Shown here: in pieces, positions 17,914 through 25,576 of the stretch
How positions within the stretch are numbered: position 1 is the stretch's first letter
Layout of the letters: each line of letters begins with the position of its first letter
NCBI GenBank assembly: GCA_013289955.1
Contig: JABCYZ010000015.1
Coordinates: forward strand, 62,001-126,000
Length of the DNA: 64,000 nucleotides
Direction: 5' to 3'
Origin: Acidobacteriota bacterium
GTDB taxonomy: Bacteria > Acidobacteriota > Terriglobia > Acidiferrales > UBA7541
Notes under the pieces: generated by a model
Databases searched by the model: none
What the model saw: only the letters and a program-made list of their open reading frames with translations
Told to the model about the DNA's origin: nothing
Program-made: the position numbers and the translations under genes

Positions 17914-19290
17914 TTAATGCGCTTGCCTTGTGGCGTAGTCCAGTCCGGCTTCGGCGCGTTTGTCACCCGGATATTGCGTCAGAATGCTTCTGTAGGTTGC
18001 CTCGGCGTCGGTATAATGCCCGGTTTCAAGCTGGGCCTGACCGAGAGAAATGGCGGCGCTGTACATTTTTGGATCGAGCGCAAGCGCCTGGCGGAACTCA
18101 GGAATGGCGGAGTCGTACTGCCGCTTGGCGAGGAAAACCCGTCCGAGCCCAAAGTGCGCGAATGCTTCCTTCGGGTTTTGCTCCGTCAAATGCTGGAAAA
18201 AGGACGTGGCTTGACCCTCCATTCCGAGCTCGAGAAGAACTTCTCCAAGTTCCTCATGGTATATGGTGTTGTCTGGATTCGCGGCGTATGCCTTTTCGAG
18301 AGCCGCGATCGCTTCGGGATACTGTTGTTTGCTGAAGTACACTTTGGCAAGCAGTTCATGCGCTCGAGCAAACTTTGGCTCGCGGGCCGTCAGTTGCTGC
18401 AATTGCGTCAATGCTTCGTCCGTTTTCTTCTCGGCAAGCAACTGCTCTGCGCTCGCCAGTTCGCCCGCATCTTTGGTAAGCCGTTTGGCGGCGATGGCGG
18501 AGCCGGCGAGAACGATTGCCGAGAGAATGGCAATCAGGGACAAGCGCGTGCGGCGGGCGGGTTCGCTGGCCCCGGCAGCGGGCAGCACCGCTCCGACAGC
18601 GAGGCCCATCACAAGGCCGCCGATGTGCGCGGCGTTGCTGATTCCGGGAAGCGCTCCGAACGCCAGGTTGTAGGCAATGAATGTTCCCAAACTTCCCAGC
18701 ATTTTGCTGTTGATTTTCAGGTGAGCCGGAGTCTTCTTTAAGTAAACGTAGGAAACCAGCACGCCGGCCATTCCGAAAATCGCGCCCGACGCTCCTGCGC
18801 TCGCTCCCATCGGGTGCCAATAGACGCTCGCGATGCTGGAGAAGATTCCACTCACAAAATAAGCAAGCAAGTAGGAGGCGCGTCCCATCAGTTGCTCGGC
18901 AGCGCGGCCCAGGTTCCAGAGGCACCACATGTTGAGCCCGATATGAACAATCCCGAAATGCACGAACATGCTGGTGGCCAGCCGCCACCATTGCCCATTC
19001 AAGGTGTACGGGCCGTAGTCTGCGCCAAACGCAATTGCCTCTTGCGGCGATGGAAGTAGCGGCGATACGCCGCGCAGCACCATGATCAAGAACACCAGGA
19101 CATTCAGTCCGATCAGCCCTGTTGTGATGAGGAAGGAAGGGCTGACAAGCGTTTCTCGAGAGGCTGGGATCCCGCTCCGCGGGATTCGTGCCAGCCGCTG
19201 GTCGCATTCCGGACAGTTCAGCGAGGCTCGTGAGTCGCCGAAATTCCGCTCAAACTCTCTTCCGCACTGTGGGCAGTGTTCGATGGGCAT
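17914..19290 (-). CDS. Rhomboid intramembrane serine protease fused to TPR repeats
   Basis: A 458-residue fusion. Residues 6-29 hold a CxxC...CxxC zinc ribbon (C6, C9, C26, C29). A rhomboid domain (about 55-265) follows, with HFGIVHIGLNMWCLW (oxyanion-type Asn120), GASAGASGAIFG carrying the predicted nucleophile Ser168, and NAAHIGG with the partner His222. After another membrane segment (about 250-270) there are about four to five TPR repeats (278-455: ALTQLQQLTAREPKFARAHELLAKVYFSKQQYPEA and so on). Catalytic residues are intact, so it should be active, with the TPR part possibly recruiting substrates on the cytoplasmic side. Substrates are unknown. Confidence 0.92.
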   Translation of the reverse strand: MPIEHCPQCGREFERNFGDSRASLNCPECDQRLARIPRSGIPASRETLVSPSFLITTGLIGLNVLVFLIMVLRGVSPLLPSPQEAIAFGADYGPYTLNGQWWRLATSMFVHFGIVHIGLNMWCLWNLGRAAEQLMGRASYLLAYFVSGIFSSIASVYWHPMGASAGASGAIFGMAGVLVSYVYLKKTPAHLKINSKMLGSLGTFIAYNLAFGALPGISNAAHIGGLVMGLAVGAVLPAAGASEPARRTRLSLIAILSAIVLAGSAIAAKRLTKDAGELASAEQLLAEKKTDEALTQLQQLTAREPKFARAHELLAKVYFSKQQYPEAIAALEKAYAANPDNTIYHEELGEVLLELGMEGQATSFFQHLTEQNPKEAFAHFGLGRVFLAKRQYDSAIPEFRQALALDPKMYSAAISLGQAQLETGHYTDAEATYRSILTQYPGDKRAEAGLDYATRQAH

Positions 19291-19354
19291 AGGAAATGTT
19301 AGCAGTTCCCGGGAAAATGGCCGCGTGCTGCGGGAATGGCAGCGGAGACGAACG

Positions 19355-20632
19355 TCAGTGGATTTGCTTCGTCTTGCGCTGCATATAATCCATCAGCAAG
19401 TACTGGCCCAGGGTATAAGGCGTGGTGAAGTAGGCCTTGCCTCGGCACATTTCCGTGATCTTCTGCACGAAATGGACCAGGCTGTAATCGCTGGCGAGCA
19501 TGAAGGTGTTGATCATGATTCCGGCGCGCTTGCATTTGTTGACCTCTTCAAGTGTTTGGCCGACGACGAAGGGATCCAAGCCGAATGCGTTTTTGTAGAT
19601 GCGACCGTCTTCGAGCGTCAGCGCGGAAGGTTTTCCGTCGGTGATCATGATGATCTGGCGCATGTCTTTTTTCTGGCGGAGGAGGATGCGCTGCGCCAGG
19701 CGCAGACCTTCGCGGGTGTTGGTGTAATAAGGGCCAACCTGGACGCGCGCCAGTTCGCCGAGAGGCACTTCTTCGGCGCTGTCGTGAAAAAGGACGAGAC
19801 TCAGCGTGTCGCCGGGATACTGCGTGCGAATGAGATGCGAGAGGGCCATGGCCACGCGCTTTGCGGGAGTAAAGCGGTCCTCGCCATAAAGAATCATGCT
19901 GTGGCTGCAATCGAGAAGAACGACCGTGGCGCAGGAGCTGTGATATTCGCACTGATGCACCATGAGATCGGAATAGCTCATATCGATCGGGACTTTGACG
20001 CCTTGCCGGCGCACCGCGTTGAAAAGGGTTTCGCTGATGTCGAGATTCATCGTGTCGCCGAATTCGTACGGGCGCGAGACGCCGCCCGATTCGATGCCGG
20101 TCGAGAGATCGCGCGTATCGTGGCGCCCGAAGCTGCTGCGCCCGAGCGAACCGAGAAGGTCCTGCAGAGTCTTGAATCCCAGAAAATCGATGGTCTTGTC
20201 GGTGATCTCGAAACGCGCCTCGGGCGGCTTTTCGTGGGGCTGGCCGAGCTGGCCCCGGGCGGAAGTATGCGGCGGCGGCGTTACTTGCGGCGGCTGCTGC
20301 GGGTTGATGTAACCTTCTTGCGCCAACCGTTCCATCAGCTTGTCTATCAAATCCTTCACGGCCTGATTGTTCTCGGCGCCGGAGCTTTCGAGTAGTTCGC
20401 GCAGCTCTTCGCTCATCGCGTCTTTGGGCAGCAGGTCGCCCTCTTGCAACGCGCGAAGAATAGCCTCTCGCAGGGCTTCCATCGAGCGGTCGGGATCCAT
20501 CTCTGAAACGCCGTAGAATTGCGATTCGAATCCGCTCTGCAGGAAAAAATCGCCCATGCGCTTGACAAGTTCTTCAAGGTCGATGGCGTCGGCCGGTTCG
20601 CCGGTGTATTTGCCATAGCGGATGAATTTCAT
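19355..20632 (-). CDS. von Willebrand factor A domain protein (CoxE/BatA-like)
   Basis: A protein of about 425 residues whose C-terminal half is a VWA domain: ATVVLLDCSHSMILYGEDRFTPAKRVAMALSHLI carries the MIDAS DxSxS motif, and IIMITDGKPSALT the later metal-binding Asp. The N-terminal half is helical and acidic (LVKRMGDFFLQSGFESQFYG), with a Pro/Gln linker. The frame is open up to 20800, overlapping the ATPase gene upstream; I prefer the ATG at 20632 (MKFIRYGKYTGE) because of an AGGA site and because the upstream part is not protein-like. Adjacent to a MoxR-like ATPase gene, the standard MoxR/VWA chaperone arrangement, probably for metal or cofactor insertion. Target unknown. Confidence 0.83.
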   Translation of the reverse strand: MKFIRYGKYTGEPADAIDLEELVKRMGDFFLQSGFESQFYGVSEMDPDRSMEALREAILRALQEGDLLPKDAMSEELRELLESSGAENNQAVKDLIDKLMERLAQEGYINPQQPPQVTPPPHTSARGQLGQPHEKPPEARFEITDKTIDFLGFKTLQDLLGSLGRSSFGRHDTRDLSTGIESGGVSRPYEFGDTMNLDISETLFNAVRRQGVKVPIDMSYSDLMVHQCEYHSSCATVVLLDCSHSMILYGEDRFTPAKRVAMALSHLIRTQYPGDTLSLVLFHDSAEEVPLGELARVQVGPYYTNTREGLRLAQRILLRQKKDMRQIIMITDGKPSALTLEDGRIYKNAFGLDPFVVGQTLEEVNKCKRAGIMINTFMLASDYSLVHFVQKITEMCRGKAYFTTPYTLGQYLLMDYMQRKTKQIH

Positions 20633-20717
20633 GAACGGTGGTCCTTCGGTGAGTTCATCATAGAAATCAGATCCCTCGTCGCGATGCTCTTCGGCACGAT
20701 AACCCTTTGCCGGGTCG

Positions 20718-22229
20718 TCAGTTGAATTGCCGCCGCGGCGGCCGCCCGGGATTTTCTCTCTGCTCCGGTTGCTGCTTGGGCTTGTCGGCATAGAAGCCAC
20801 GCTCTTCGCTGCGCCCGATGCGCCTATGCGCCCACAGGCCTTCGAGAATCATTTCCGCCGCAGATGCTGCGGCGGCCGCGTCTTTGCGGTCCTCGACGCC
20901 AAGCCGCCCAATGTGCTCCATCACCCCCTGAATTTTCGAAAGCTGCTGGTAGCGATCGGAAGTGGTGGCCAGCTCAGGCAGTTTCAGTTCGCCGCCGATT
21001 TCAAACCATTGAATGACCGGTTGAAAATTGACTTCCGCAAAATGCTTGCTGAAAACGCGGCCCACCGCGGTGCGGATAAGTTCGCGGGCGATGGTGTCCG
21101 CCCCTTTCAGCTCGCCTTCATATTCGAGCTCGAGCTTGCCGGTGATGGCGGGAAGCGCGGAATAGACATCGGCGATGCGCGCGACGGAAGATTTTTCCCC
21201 CGTCCGGGCAGCACGCTGTTCGGCGCTGCTGACAAGACTCTCGAGAGTGGTAATGGGCAGCCGCTGGCTAACGCCGGAACGGCGGTCAACGCGCTTGTCC
21301 TCGCGCGCCTGAAACGCGATTTCTTCCACGACGTTTCGAAGATAAGCCGGAACCTCGACCTTGCGCGCGGAATCGCGAGCAACCCAGGATTCCTGCGCGG
21401 TGATGGCCATGCCTTCCTCGAGAGTGGAAGGATAGTGCGTACGGATTTCGGCGCCGATGCGGTCCTTCAGCGGGGTAATAATTTTTCCGCGCGCCGTGTA
21501 GTCTTCGGGATTCGCTGTGAATACGAGAAGCACATCCAGCGGAAGGCGCAGCGGATAGCCCTTAATCTGAATGTCGCCTTCCTGCATGATGTTGAACAGG
21601 CCCACCTGAATTTTGCCCGCGAGGTCGGGAAGCTCATTGATGGCGAAAATGCCGCGATTGGCGCGAGGCAGCAAGCCATAATGAATGGTCAGCTCGTCGG
21701 ATAGATCGCGCCCTCCGCGGGCAGCGCGGATAGGATCGACGTCGCCGATAATGTCCGCCATGGTCACATCCGGCGTGGCGAGTTTTTCGACGTAGCGGTG
21801 GTCGCGCGGCATCCAGGCGATGGCCGTGTTGTCGCCCTCGGCGGCAACTTTCTCGCGGCACGCACGGCAGATGGGGCGCAGCGGGTCGTCATTGATTTCA
21901 CATCCAGCGACAACCGGAATTTCCGCGTCGAGAAACTGCGCCAGGCCGCGAAGGATGCGGCTCTTGGCCTGTCCGCGAAGCCCCAGAAGGATGAAATTGT
22001 GGCGCGAAAGCAGTGCGTTGATGATCTGCGGGATCACCGTGTCTTCATAGCCGTGCACACCCGGGAAAAGCGGCTCGTTCTTTTCGATCATGCGCAGGAG
22101 GTTCTGGCGGATTTCGGCTTTCACCGAACGCGAGACCGTGCGTGCGTCGAAATCCGGAATGCTCTTAAGCTCCCCGAGAGTCTGAGCTCTCGGATGCGCT
22201 GAGGACTGCATGGAAGTGCTTGCCGTCAT
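20718..22229 (-). CDS. MoxR/Mg-chelatase-like AAA+ ATPase
   Basis: A 503-residue AAA+ protein. The P-loop is LLGLRGQAKSRILRGL, with Walker B and glutamate switch region GIFAINELPDLAGKIQVGLFN. A CEINDDPLRPICRACREKV insert with CxxC suggests a zinc site. The C-terminal part is the helical lid (SGVSQRLPITTLESLVSSAEQRAA). It is paired with a VWA gene 85 nt downstream, as in MoxR/VWA and chelatase systems. The ATG at 22229 is preferred to the GTG at 22265, which has no ribosome site. Target protein not identifiable here. Confidence 0.88.
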   Translation of the reverse strand: MTASTSMQSSAHPRAQTLGELKSIPDFDARTVSRSVKAEIRQNLLRMIEKNEPLFPGVHGYEDTVIPQIINALLSRHNFILLGLRGQAKSRILRGLAQFLDAEIPVVAGCEINDDPLRPICRACREKVAAEGDNTAIAWMPRDHRYVEKLATPDVTMADIIGDVDPIRAARGGRDLSDELTIHYGLLPRANRGIFAINELPDLAGKIQVGLFNIMQEGDIQIKGYPLRLPLDVLLVFTANPEDYTARGKIITPLKDRIGAEIRTHYPSTLEEGMAITAQESWVARDSARKVEVPAYLRNVVEEIAFQAREDKRVDRRSGVSQRLPITTLESLVSSAEQRAARTGEKSSVARIADVYSALPAITGKLELEYEGELKGADTIARELIRTAVGRVFSKHFAEVNFQPVIQWFEIGGELKLPELATTSDRYQQLSKIQGVMEHIGRLGVEDRKDAAAAASAAEMILEGLWAHRRIGRSEERGFYADKPKQQPEQRENPGRPPRRQFN

Positions 22230-22290
22230 GTGGCCCCGTTCCGCGTCCCCTTCGAGCGGGGACACACACTGAATACTGCTTCAACCCGTC

Positions 22291-22911
22291 CTAATTCAAT
22301 CCGTGCCCATTGCCACCGGCGCGCTGCCGCATTACGCCTGTCTTCTGTAGATGCGGCGCCCACGCGCGAAGGTAGCCCACGAGTCTTTCCTGCCGGTCCG
22401 GTTCCGACCGCAGCTCCAAAATCTGCTGCTTCCAAAGCAAATCCATCGGCAGGGTCCCGGCGATAACGAACGAGATTTGCCCCGACTGGTGGCTTTCGGT
22501 GTTCTTAGGATAGTCCTCAAAGATCAGCGTATGGCAGGTTTCATAGAGTTCGACCAGATCCCGCCGCATTGCCGGATTGGCGGGGTACTCCCGGTCTTCG
22601 AGATAATCCACGTGGCCCTCAGCGAGCGGATTCTCCTCGAAGAACTCGACAACGCGGAAGGGTTCCCGGCCGACCGTCAATATGTCCAGAGTATGGTCGT
22701 CGTGGCGCTTGACGACTTCGATGATCTCCGCCGTGCAGCCCACGCGCGCAACACCGTTCGGAAGCGCAAGAAGCACGCCGAACTCCAATTTGTCCTTCAA
22801 GCAACGGCCCACCATCTCGAGATAACGCGGCTCAAAGATGTGCAGGGGAAGGTCCGCGCCGGGAAGAAGAACGACGTTCAGTGGAAAGAGCGGAATGCGT
22901 TCGGGCCGCAT
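22291..22911 (-). CDS. LON peptidase substrate-binding-domain protein
   Basis: A 206-residue protein built almost only of the N-terminal Lon substrate-recognition domain: MRPERIPLFPLNVVLLPGADLPLHIFEPRYLEMV at the start, FGVLLALPNGVARVGCTAEIIEVVKRHDDHTLDILTVGREPFRV in the middle and a C-terminal helical part. No AAA+ or protease domain follows, as in other stand-alone members of the family. The function of these is not settled; roles in protein quality control are assumed. It starts 682 nt... no partner gene is evident nearby apart from the ATPase gene 62 nt downstream on the same strand. Confidence 0.9.
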   Translation of the reverse strand: MRPERIPLFPLNVVLLPGADLPLHIFEPRYLEMVGRCLKDKLEFGVLLALPNGVARVGCTAEIIEVVKRHDDHTLDILTVGREPFRVVEFFEENPLAEGHVDYLEDREYPANPAMRRDLVELYETCHTLIFEDYPKNTESHQSGQISFVIAGTLPMDLLWKQQILELRSEPDRQERLVGYLRAWAPHLQKTGVMRQRAGGNGHGLN

Positions 22912-23008
22912 GGTTCCTCGAGGAAATCATACCAGAGGGCGGCGAAGTGTGCTTTCCGGGATCGACGGCGTGCCCGCTTACCCGCAGCATCCCATAGATT
23001 GTCTGCTG

Positions 23009-23095
23009 AGGGCCGCTGGCTTTGCCACCGTCGCGATTCTCACCCTCGCACTCGGCATTGGAGCGAACACCGCGATTTTCTCCATGATTGATGCC
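23009..23095 (+). pseudogene. Remnant of an ADOP-family permease gene
   Basis: Translating this stretch gives RAAGFATVAILTLALGIGAN followed by TAIFSMIDA, a 29-residue match to the conserved first membrane segment of ADOP/MacB-type permeases; the intact copy at 27118-29784 has TPGFSVTALLTLAVCFGANLTIFAVIDS at the same place. Upstream and downstream sequences do not continue the protein in any frame, and the open frame ends at 23116. It is therefore a short leftover from a deleted or recombined copy. It lies in the 242-nt gap between the Lon-domain gene and the TPR gene. Confidence 0.75.
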
Positions 23096-23153
23096 GCGCA
23101 TCCCGAATGCCTCTAAACTCACTCGCTTAGGAAGAAGATTGCGCTGCGCGCTG

Positions 23154-23477
23154 TCAGGAGAGTTCGGCGAGAAGCGTTTCCATTTCCGCGCGGGCATGAT
23201 CGTCGCCTTTTTGTGCGGCCGCGGTCATGCCAGTCAACAAGACCTGGCGGGCCTCTTCGTTGCGCGATTCGCGTGCTAAAAGCTGGCCGTACATTAGGTA
23301 AGCCGGAATATAGTCGGCGTTCTGCTCGAGCAGCGCGCGGAAATGGCCGTCGGCCGCTGCGGGATCGCCGCTATTCATGCACTCCATCGCCAGCCCATAG
23401 CGGGAGAAGGCGTCATCCGGCTTCTTGGCGACGAACTCTTCAAGCATCTGGCGGCGCGTTTTCTTCGGCTCTGTCAT
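23154..23477 (-). CDS. Small TPR protein
   Basis: A 107-residue protein with two to three tetratricopeptide helix pairs: KKPDDAFSRYGLAMECMNSGDPAAADGHFRALLEQNADYIPAYLMYGQLLARESRNEEARQVLL shows the W/Y, L, G, Y, A, F and A, P pattern (written in parts: DDAFSRYGLAMECM and DYIPAYLMYGQLLA). It has no signal peptide. Such short TPR proteins act as protein-binding adaptors; the partner is unknown. It is transcribed divergently from the thioesterase gene with 101 nt between the starts. Confidence 0.85.
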   Translation of the reverse strand: MTEPKKTRRQMLEEFVAKKPDDAFSRYGLAMECMNSGDPAAADGHFRALLEQNADYIPAYLMYGQLLARESRNEEARQVLLTGMTAAAQKGDDHARAEMETLLAELS

Positions 23478-23483
23478 GGTTTG

Positions 23484-23498
23484 CCCGTATTATACGGG
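23484..23498. promoter_or_regulatory. 15-bp perfect inverted repeat in divergent promoter region
   Basis: CCCGTATTATACGGG consists of 6-bp arms (CCCGTA/TACGGG) around TTA and overlaps a TATTAT/TATAAT-like core. It lies 7 nt upstream of the TPR gene start and 81 nt upstream of the thioesterase start, so it is well placed as an operator or promoter core for either gene. Confidence 0.45.
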
Positions 23499-23578
23499 TA
23501 GAGCCGGAGAAAGAGAATTTTACGCAGCGGGCCGCGGAGCACAGCGGACTCGGAGACGAGACTACAGAGGGGAAACGA

Positions 23579-24100
23579 ATGACCAAGGGTGCGAGTGGCA
23601 GAGAAACGGTGTTGAAGGGGAAGCCCGTGAGTGCGTCGCGGTCGGAGATGACGGAAATAGTTTTGCCGGCGCAGACCAATCCTTTGGGGAAGTTGCTGGG
23701 CGGGCAGGTGATGCATTTGGTGGACATGGTGGCGGCGATGGCGGCGCATCGCCACTCGAATAGTTATGTGGTGACGGCTTCGGTGGATTACATCGATTTT
23801 CGGAATCCCGTGAACCTGGGAGAAATAGTGAATTTGAAGTCGCAGGTGAATCGCGTGTTTCGGACTTCGATGGAGGTAGGCGTCGAAGTGTACTCAGAAA
23901 ACGCAATGACCGAAGAGAGAAAGCACACAACGTCGGCTTATGTGACCTTCGTGGCCATCGACGAGTTTACGAGGCTGCCGAAACCAGTGGCGCCGCTGAT
24001 CGTGAAAACCGCGGAGGAGAGGCAACGGTTCGAAGAGGCGGCGAAGCGCCGCAAAGTTCGGCTTCTCTTGCGTTACGGCAAGAGACATATCGTCAGCTGA
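23579..24100 (+). CDS. Acyl-CoA thioesterase (hotdog fold)
   Basis: A 173-residue protein of the YciA/BFIT-like hotdog family, which hydrolyses acyl-CoA thioesters in the cytoplasm. Diagnostic phrases are TEIVLPAQTNPLGKLLGGQVMHLVDMVAAMAAHRHS (the central hotdog helix with the catalytic Asp), VTASVDYIDFRNPVNLGEIVNLKSQV and TSMEVGVEVYSEN. A longer open frame exists, but the ATG at 23579 with AGAGGGG about 8 nt upstream gives the normal family N terminus. Substrate chain length cannot be predicted. Divergent from the TPR gene. Confidence 0.9.
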   Translation: MTKGASGRETVLKGKPVSASRSEMTEIVLPAQTNPLGKLLGGQVMHLVDMVAAMAAHRHSNSYVVTASVDYIDFRNPVNLGEIVNLKSQVNRVFRTSMEVGVEVYSENAMTEERKHTTSAYVTFVAIDEFTRLPKPVAPLIVKTAEERQRFEEAAKRRKVRLLLRYGKRHIVS

Positions 24101-24113
24101 AATCTGTTCTGCG

Positions 24114-24914
24114 TTAGGTTACCTTGCCAGACCAGAGGATTGGCATGGTCGGCCAACCGCTGCCACCCGCGGGTTCTTCCGTGATAGCGATGGCTTTCGT
24201 GTCGTCCATGGACTCAGGCGGAGCAGAAACGTAAAGCATCAATTTGCCATTCGCGTCGGGGCGCACCATGGCCGAAGGCATCGGCTTGGCGCCTTCTTTC
24301 TTAGGGATGAACCACACTTGCAGGACATGATTGGCGCTGGGCATTGGCACTTTGTCGCCGACAATGCATACGCCGAGTTGGGAATGCCATTTGGCTTCCA
24401 GTGTTTCCGGATGTGCGTGTTCACCCCAGAGAGCGATCTTGCGAGATGTGGGATCCATCATGATCATGGCTTCGCGCTTGGCATCGGCGAGTTGCTCGAG
24501 GACTCTGCCGTGTTCGATCCCGAGCGTGGCCGCACGCTCGTTGGCTTCGCGGATTTCGTTTTGCAGACGCCGCGTGGTCCACGCGGAATAGACCGAGAAG
24601 ACCAGCAGCGCCGCAACACCCACCCATAGCCATGAGGGAATCGCGTTCTTCGTGGGCAGCATGCGGGGCTTCCGTTCCGATTGCGCTTCGGCGCGGACCG
24701 TTTGCATGAGGCGGCCCTTCAGCATGTCCGAGGGAGTTGCTTCGGGAGCGGTGTAGGCGAGTTGGCAGACTAGCCAGCGAGCTTCTTCGACAGCTTTGGC
24801 GCAGTCCGGGCAGCCCGCCGCAAGATGCGCTTCGAGCGCGGCGCGGTCTTCGGGATCGAGCGCGCCCAGCGCGTAGGCTTCGATCAGCTCGCGGAATTGG
24901 TCGCAGTTCTTCAC
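24114..24914 (-). CDS. Anti-sigma factor (RskA-like, zinc-finger type)
   Basis: A 266-residue membrane-anchored anti-sigma factor. The N terminus has the ZAS-type motif (FRELIEAYALGALDPEDRAALEAHLAAGCPDC, with His and the CPDC pair as zinc ligands), then a single membrane helix (WLWVGVAALLVFSVYSA, about residues 94-110), a coiled coil and a periplasmic RskA-like domain ending VQVWFI... and ITEEPAGGSGWPTMPILWSG. It overlaps the upstream sigma-factor gene by 4 nt (ATGA), the usual sigma/anti-sigma pairing, so it should bind and hold the sigma factor at the membrane. The inducing signal is unknown. Confidence 0.93.
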   Translation of the reverse strand: MKNCDQFRELIEAYALGALDPEDRAALEAHLAAGCPDCAKAVEEARWLVCQLAYTAPEATPSDMLKGRLMQTVRAEAQSERKPRMLPTKNAIPSWLWVGVAALLVFSVYSAWTTRRLQNEIREANERAATLGIEHGRVLEQLADAKREAMIMMDPTSRKIALWGEHAHPETLEAKWHSQLGVCIVGDKVPMPSANHVLQVWFIPKKEGAKPMPSAMVRPDANGKLMLYVSAPPESMDDTKAIAITEEPAGGSGWPTMPILWSGKVT

Positions 24915-25498
24915 GTTGTGGCCTGCAATCCTTCTTTCAGACGAAGCAAACCATTTCTTATCCAGCTTTTTACCGTGCCGAGCGGTTCTTTCAGTGTTGC
25001 GGCAATCTCGGAATGGCTCAGGCCTTCAAAATACGCAAGCTCGATGGCTTTCTTCTGTTGCGGCGTGAGGGAAGCCATCAGCGCGCGGACGCGTTCGGCC
25101 CGGCGCTTTTCGTCGAGCGCCTTTTCGTAATCAGGCGCGACCACGACACTCGGCAACTCCTCGGGTTGATCCTCGCGGCGGCGCTGGCGTTCGCTCTTCA
25201 GGCGAAGATGATCGAGGGCACGGTTGCGCGCCATGGTACACAGCCAGGGGACAAAAGGGCCGCGAGAAGAATCGTATTGATCGGCGTTGCGCCAGAGTTG
25301 CAGGAAGACGTCCTGAACGACTTCCTCGGAGGTCGAGGCCTGCTGGAGAATTCGCAGGACCAAGCCGTAGACGAGGCGCGAGTGGCGGTCGTAGAGCTGT
25401 TCAAAGGCGCTCACGTCTTTTTGCATAAGGCGCGACAGCAGCGTCGCGTCGAGCGGCACTTCGCGGGGGCCACTGGATGTGAAAGCCGCCAGGAACAC
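24911..25498 (-). CDS. ECF RNA polymerase sigma factor (SigK-like)
   Basis: A 195-residue extracytoplasmic-function sigma factor. Region 2 is seen as AFEQLYDRHSRLVYGLVLRILQQASTSEEVVQDVFLQLWRNADQYDSSRGPFVPWLCTMARNRALDHLR (quoted features: SEEVVQDVFLQLW and PWLCTMARNRALDHLR), and region 4 as LTPQQKKAIELAYFEGLSHSEIA with the helix-turn-helix GTVKSWIRNGLLRL. It is co-transcribed with its anti-sigma factor. Target promoters are not identified; the gene may autoregulate. Confidence 0.94.
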   Translation of the reverse strand: MFLAAFTSSGPREVPLDATLLSRLMQKDVSAFEQLYDRHSRLVYGLVLRILQQASTSEEVVQDVFLQLWRNADQYDSSRGPFVPWLCTMARNRALDHLRLKSERQRRREDQPEELPSVVVAPDYEKALDEKRRAERVRALMASLTPQQKKAIELAYFEGLSHSEIAATLKEPLGTVKSWIRNGLLRLKEGLQATT

Positions 25499-25576
25499 GA
25501 GTGTCGGCTTCTTCCTCTCCTCAAAGACTATACGGCGGAAACGGCGTTTCGGATGATGTCTTGGCGCTGGTTTCCG

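Noticed and set aside
23154..23477. Plus-strand start of the thioesterase frame at 23213
   Set aside because: That extension overlaps the TPR gene antisense; the ATG at 23579 with a ribosome site gives the family's normal N terminus.
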